This document shows, one piece after another, positions 61,244 through 64,000 of a stretch of DNA of 64,000 nt (its first letter is position 1; each line of letters opens with the position of its first letter). The notes under the pieces are model-generated. The model worked only from the letters and a program-made list of their open reading frames with translations, ran no database searches and had not been told where the DNA came from. Made by a program: the position numbers and the translations under genes. This DNA comes from JANNWF01 sp052390415 (GTDB taxonomy: Bacteria > Pseudomonadota > Gammaproteobacteria > Xanthomonadales > Xanthomonadaceae): assembly GCA_052390415.1 (NCBI GenBank), contig JBQTGY010000050.1, positions 1-64,000 of the forward strand. The letters are read 5' to 3'.

Positions 61244-64000
61244 GCGCTTGCATGCTGTTGCTGCGTAGCGCGTGCTTGGGACTGCTGATCGCCGCGTCGG
61301 CCAGCGCGCAGGTCATCCAGACCTATACACAAACGCAGACGGGTGCCAATCTGCGACCGCTCGGCTATCGGGTGCCGATCCCGGTGCAATCACTCACGCC
61401 GGTGGAAGGATTCCGCACCTACGACAGCTTGAATGCGCGTTTGCAGGCGCTGGCGTTGGAGTCAGCCGACATCGCCGCGCATCAGGTGGGCACGACCTTC
61501 AATGGTCGGCCGATGTGGGCTTACGTGGTGAGCTCTGAAGGCTCAACGGATGTCGAGGGCCGCGCAAAGCCCGCGTTTTTCATCAATGCCACCACCCACG
61601 CCCGCGAATGGGCCGTGCCTGAAGTGTCGGTCGGTCTGATTGAACACATGGCCACCTCGGCCGCCAGTGACGGCTTGGTGCGCTACCTGCTGGACAACAC
61701 GCGGTTGGTGATCGTCCCGGTACAGAACATCGACGGGTTTCAGCAGACCCAGCGCTTTCCGACCCAGGTCGTGGTGGGACAGGATCCCGATGTGCCCAAT
61801 GACTGGCCGCGCGATGGACGCATGCGGCGCAAGAACATGCGCGGCGTCGATGAGGTGCTGACTACGTTCAACGATCACCTGCGCGGTATCGATCTGAACC
61901 GCAATCACCCGCCGTTCTGGGGCACCACCACTCAAGGCGGTCGCCTCACCGATCCCAACAATCTGGTCTTCCGCGGCAGCTCAGCTCACTCAGAGCCAGA
62001 AGCTCGGGCGATCCTGAACGCTGCCGATCTGGGTCCCGTGAGCAGGATGCGCCTAGGTATCGATCTGCACTCGCACTCGAGGGTGTTCTTGTCTTCAAAC
62101 ACAGGTCGTGCACGCTTGAATCAGATCCAGCAGAGATTGATCCAGGCGATCAGTGCTCACCACCAGGCCGTTCCCACAGCGACTGGTTCTGCCAATGATC
62201 GCTTCTACGCCGATATTCCGGACCCGCCGAACAGTGGCATCGGTACTCACGCCGAGTATTTCGCTTACGAGTGGCTGGTTCCGGCGTGGACCCTGGAACT
62301 GGAGCCAGGCGAATTGGGAGCCAGAGAATACGGCGGATCTGGTGAAAGCCACGGCGGGTTCATCCTGCCCGAGAGTCAAGCCAAACGCGTTCGCGAGGCG
62401 TGGGCTCAATCGCACGTTGTGGCGTTTTACTTCATGGCGGGTCCGCCGTATCTGCAATCGGTGAGCTTGCATGCGGCCAACAGCAGCGCCGCGCTGTTGC
62501 ATGAGTCGCGCTGGTTGCCTGCGGCCACTGGCAGCATCAACCGCACCCTGCAAACCCGTTCCCTTTCACGCATATCGGTCGGCCAGTCCATCACTGCCAC
62601 GCTTGGCTTCAGCAAGCCGATGCGTTTGTTGGCCAACGGCGGTGCCGGTGGCCATGCTGGCCGTGGCTTGCCGGGTGTCGATATCGAACTGCAGCCGCGC
62701 GTCTGGTTGCTCCAGGCCGGGGTGCGCACGTTGCTTGATGTGAGCCAAGGACAATGGCTGGACAGCGGCCGCTATCCGGGCACGTCTGAGGCTTTCGAGT
62801 TCACTTTTGTCGTACCAAATGCAACTGGTGAGTTTCGGCTCGAAGTCGAGACCACCGACATGGTGAGGCTCGGCCTGGATGCCAATCCGGCGACTCCGGC
62901 GGATTGGAGCGCCGGCGCGTGGAGCGACTGGAACTCGATAAGCGGTAGTGACGTGGACACCGACAGTGGCGGCATCGACAGCAGTCTGGCATTCACCGCC
63001 GAAGTTCACGTGCCGGGTCCGATACCGCGAGTCCTGGGTGTGTTGCCAACGGTGCTCGGTGAGGGAGATTTGGTGCGCGTTCGGCTCAAGCCTGATGCGC
63101 CCGTCATTGGACGCGTTGAGGTGATCGGGGAGGATCCGGATTTCACCCGCTCGCTGCCAGCGAATTCGGAGCTGTCTCATGATGCACCGCGACGAGCCGT
63201 GTGGCTGGATGGTCAACAAGGTGAACGCGAGCTCGTGCTTGGTGCTGAGGAAGACGCGATCCATCAAGGCGACCGCGACGCTGAGTTTCGGCTTGGCCTG
63301 ATCGAAGGAGGGCGGCTGTCGAATTTTCTCAGCCACTCGTATCGTGTTATCGACAATGATCGCGCTGATCGGCGTTCGCTGAACTTGGCAGATTACCGCG
63401 TGGCGTTCCCGGCTCCATTGCAGAATCCAAAAGCAATGGGCCTTGCCGAAGGATTCGCCGCCGCCTTGATGGACAGCACCCCGATCGACATCAATTTGCG
63501 AGGAGGTGCCACCTATTACGCACCATTCGAAGCCGGGCGGATGCAGCCGATTCCCGTGTTGAAAAATGCGACGCTGTTTGGCAACGGTGGCACTGTAATA
63601 CTGGGAGATGAACGCGCTTCCCCGGTCACATTTGTGATGAGCGAGCGGCCGGGCACACTGTTTGAAGTTGGCCCCGAGGGGCGATTGACTTTGGATCAAG
63701 TCACAATCGTGATGTCAGGGTTTCCCGACGCCCTCCTTGCAGGCGAAGTGCCCGCCCCGCTGTTTTCTACCCTTGGTCAACTCAATGTAAGTCGCAGCGT
63801 CATCCGCGACGTCGAAGGCCAATTTGCCGCCGCCTTTTCAGGCACGGGCAACACGCTAGTTGAGCGTTCCAGTGTAGTTCGATGGTCGGATTCGCCGGTG
63901 GTTACTGGTGCCGGCAACAACTCTTTGAGGACCACCAGCGTGCTTGGCGCGACTTCTCCCAGCGCGGTACTGCGCGGTGGAGGCAGCATCGAAGGTATCT
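61240..64000 (+). CDS. Secreted M14 zinc carboxypeptidase with long C-terminal region (partial)
   Basis: Open from ATG 61240 to the window end, 920 residues seen and still continuing. A signal peptide ends ASASAQ. M14 motifs: zinc ligands His and Glu in NATTHAREWAVPE, the third His in GIDLHSHS, substrate-binding NRNHPPFW and the catalytic Glu in TLELEPGELG. The peptidase domain spans about residues 60-400. A long C-terminal region follows, with a beta-rich domain and, at the end, Ser/Thr-rich parallel beta-strand repeats (LNVSRSVIRDV, NTLVERSSVV, NSLRTTSVLGA) like a beta-helix. Cuts residues from peptide C-termini outside the cell. Confidence 0.85.
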   Translation, partial: MSACMLLLRSACLGLLIAASASAQVIQTYTQTQTGANLRPLGYRVPIPVQSLTPVEGFRTYDSLNARLQALALESADIAAHQVGTTFNGRPMWAYVVSSEGSTDVEGRAKPAFFINATTHAREWAVPEVSVGLIEHMATSAASDGLVRYLLDNTRLVIVPVQNIDGFQQTQRFPTQVVVGQDPDVPNDWPRDGRMRRKNMRGVDEVLTTFNDHLRGIDLNRNHPPFWGTTTQGGRLTDPNNLVFRGSSAHSEPEARAILNAADLGPVSRMRLGIDLHSHSRVFLSSNTGRARLNQIQQRLIQAISAHHQAVPTATGSANDRFYADIPDPPNSGIGTHAEYFAYEWLVPAWTLELEPGELGAREYGGSGESHGGFILPESQAKRVREAWAQSHVVAFYFMAGPPYLQSVSLHAANSSAALLHESRWLPAATGSINRTLQTRSLSRISVGQSITATLGFSKPMRLLANGGAGGHAGRGLPGVDIELQPRVWLLQAGVRTLLDVSQGQWLDSGRYPGTSEAFEFTFVVPNATGEFRLEVETTDMVRLGLDANPATPADWSAGAWSDWNSISGSDVDTDSGGIDSSLAFTAEVHVPGPIPRVLGVLPTVLGEGDLVRVRLKPDAPVIGRVEVIGEDPDFTRSLPANSELSHDAPRRAVWLDGQQGERELVLGAEEDAIHQGDRDAEFRLGLIEGGRLSNFLSHSYRVIDNDRADRRSLNLADYRVAFPAPLQNPKAMGLAEGFAAALMDSTPIDINLRGGATYYAPFEAGRMQPIPVLKNATLFGNGGTVILGDERASPVTFVMSERPGTLFEVGPEGRLTLDQVTIVMSGFPDALLAGEVPAPLFSTLGQLNVSRSVIRDVEGQFAAAFSGTGNTLVERSSVVRWSDSPVVTGAGNNSLRTTSVLGATSPSAVLRGGGSIEGI

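Overview
This is 64 kb of dense, high-GC chromosomal DNA. The gene set and style point to a free-living, aerobic, polymer-degrading gammaproteobacterium, most likely of the order Lysobacterales (Xanthomonadales). This placement is inferred from family content (large TonB receptor beside an alpha-amylase, GH97 enzyme, TIGR02999-type sigma factor with a TPR kinase, DUF6445, secreted proteins ending in a G-F-E-like tail, EfpL), not from a ribosomal marker. No prophage, transposase, integrase, CRISPR array or rRNA was found. The only RNA gene seen is tRNA-Leu(UAA).

Layout. 0.6-3.4 kb: a NarX/NarL-type two-component pair and a small secreted protein. 3.7-6.3 kb: a secreted protein with three ~102-residue repeats and two CHRD domains. 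6.4-8.1 kb: a GspE/PilB-type secretion ATPase. 8.2-11.8 kb: a truncated universal stress protein, dienelactone hydrolase, two-domain polyphosphate:AMP phosphotransferase and an enoyl-reductase-like oxidoreductase; a perfect FNR/Anr box lies in the divergent promoter region. 11.8-19.5 kb: membrane diguanylate cyclase, tRNA-Leu, small proteins, an SDR, DUF805, an unknown anchored protein, a cupredoxin and an outer-membrane protein. 19.6-24.6 kb: a complete SiaABCD-type c-di-GMP module with an unusual cyclase, translationally coupled to an outer-membrane channel-like gene. 24.9-26.6 kb: a secreted small protein and a GYF-RDD-pilin fusion.

26.8-35.2 kb: a maltodextrin/starch locus (TonB receptor, divergent GH13 amylase, DUF6445, esterase) followed by purU; the GH97 alpha-glucosidase of the same pathway lies at 39.9-42.0 kb. 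Between them are an EamA transporter, an AidB-like acyl-CoA dehydrogenase and a VWA lipoprotein. 42-49 kb: a large secreted beta-helix-like protein, an ECF sigma factor with a TPR protein kinase, and an IPTL-CTERM-like surface protein. 49-55 kb: EfpL, an SDR, a glutaryl-CoA-dehydrogenase-like enzyme, an acetyltransferase and a fused E1 alpha/beta 2-oxoacid dehydrogenase. 55-59 kb: a class III nucleotide cyclase with an FHA domain, followed by a polytopic serine/threonine kinase. 59-64 kb: an AlkB-type hydroxylase, then a HEAT-like secreted protein coupled to an M14 carboxypeptidase that runs off the window.

Themes: signal transduction is heavily represented (two diguanylate cyclases, the Sia switch, a nucleotide cyclase, two Hanks kinases, an ECF factor, a two-component pair), together with secretion and polysaccharide or lipid use. 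Two families of dispersed palindromic repeats occupy intergenic spaces. The strongest candidates for something new are the Sia cyclase, whose coiled-coil motif is duplicated around a zinc-ribbon-like insert and whose operon begins with an outer-membrane protein gene; the RDD protein carrying a pilin-like C-terminus; and the FHA-cyclase/polytopic-kinase pair.
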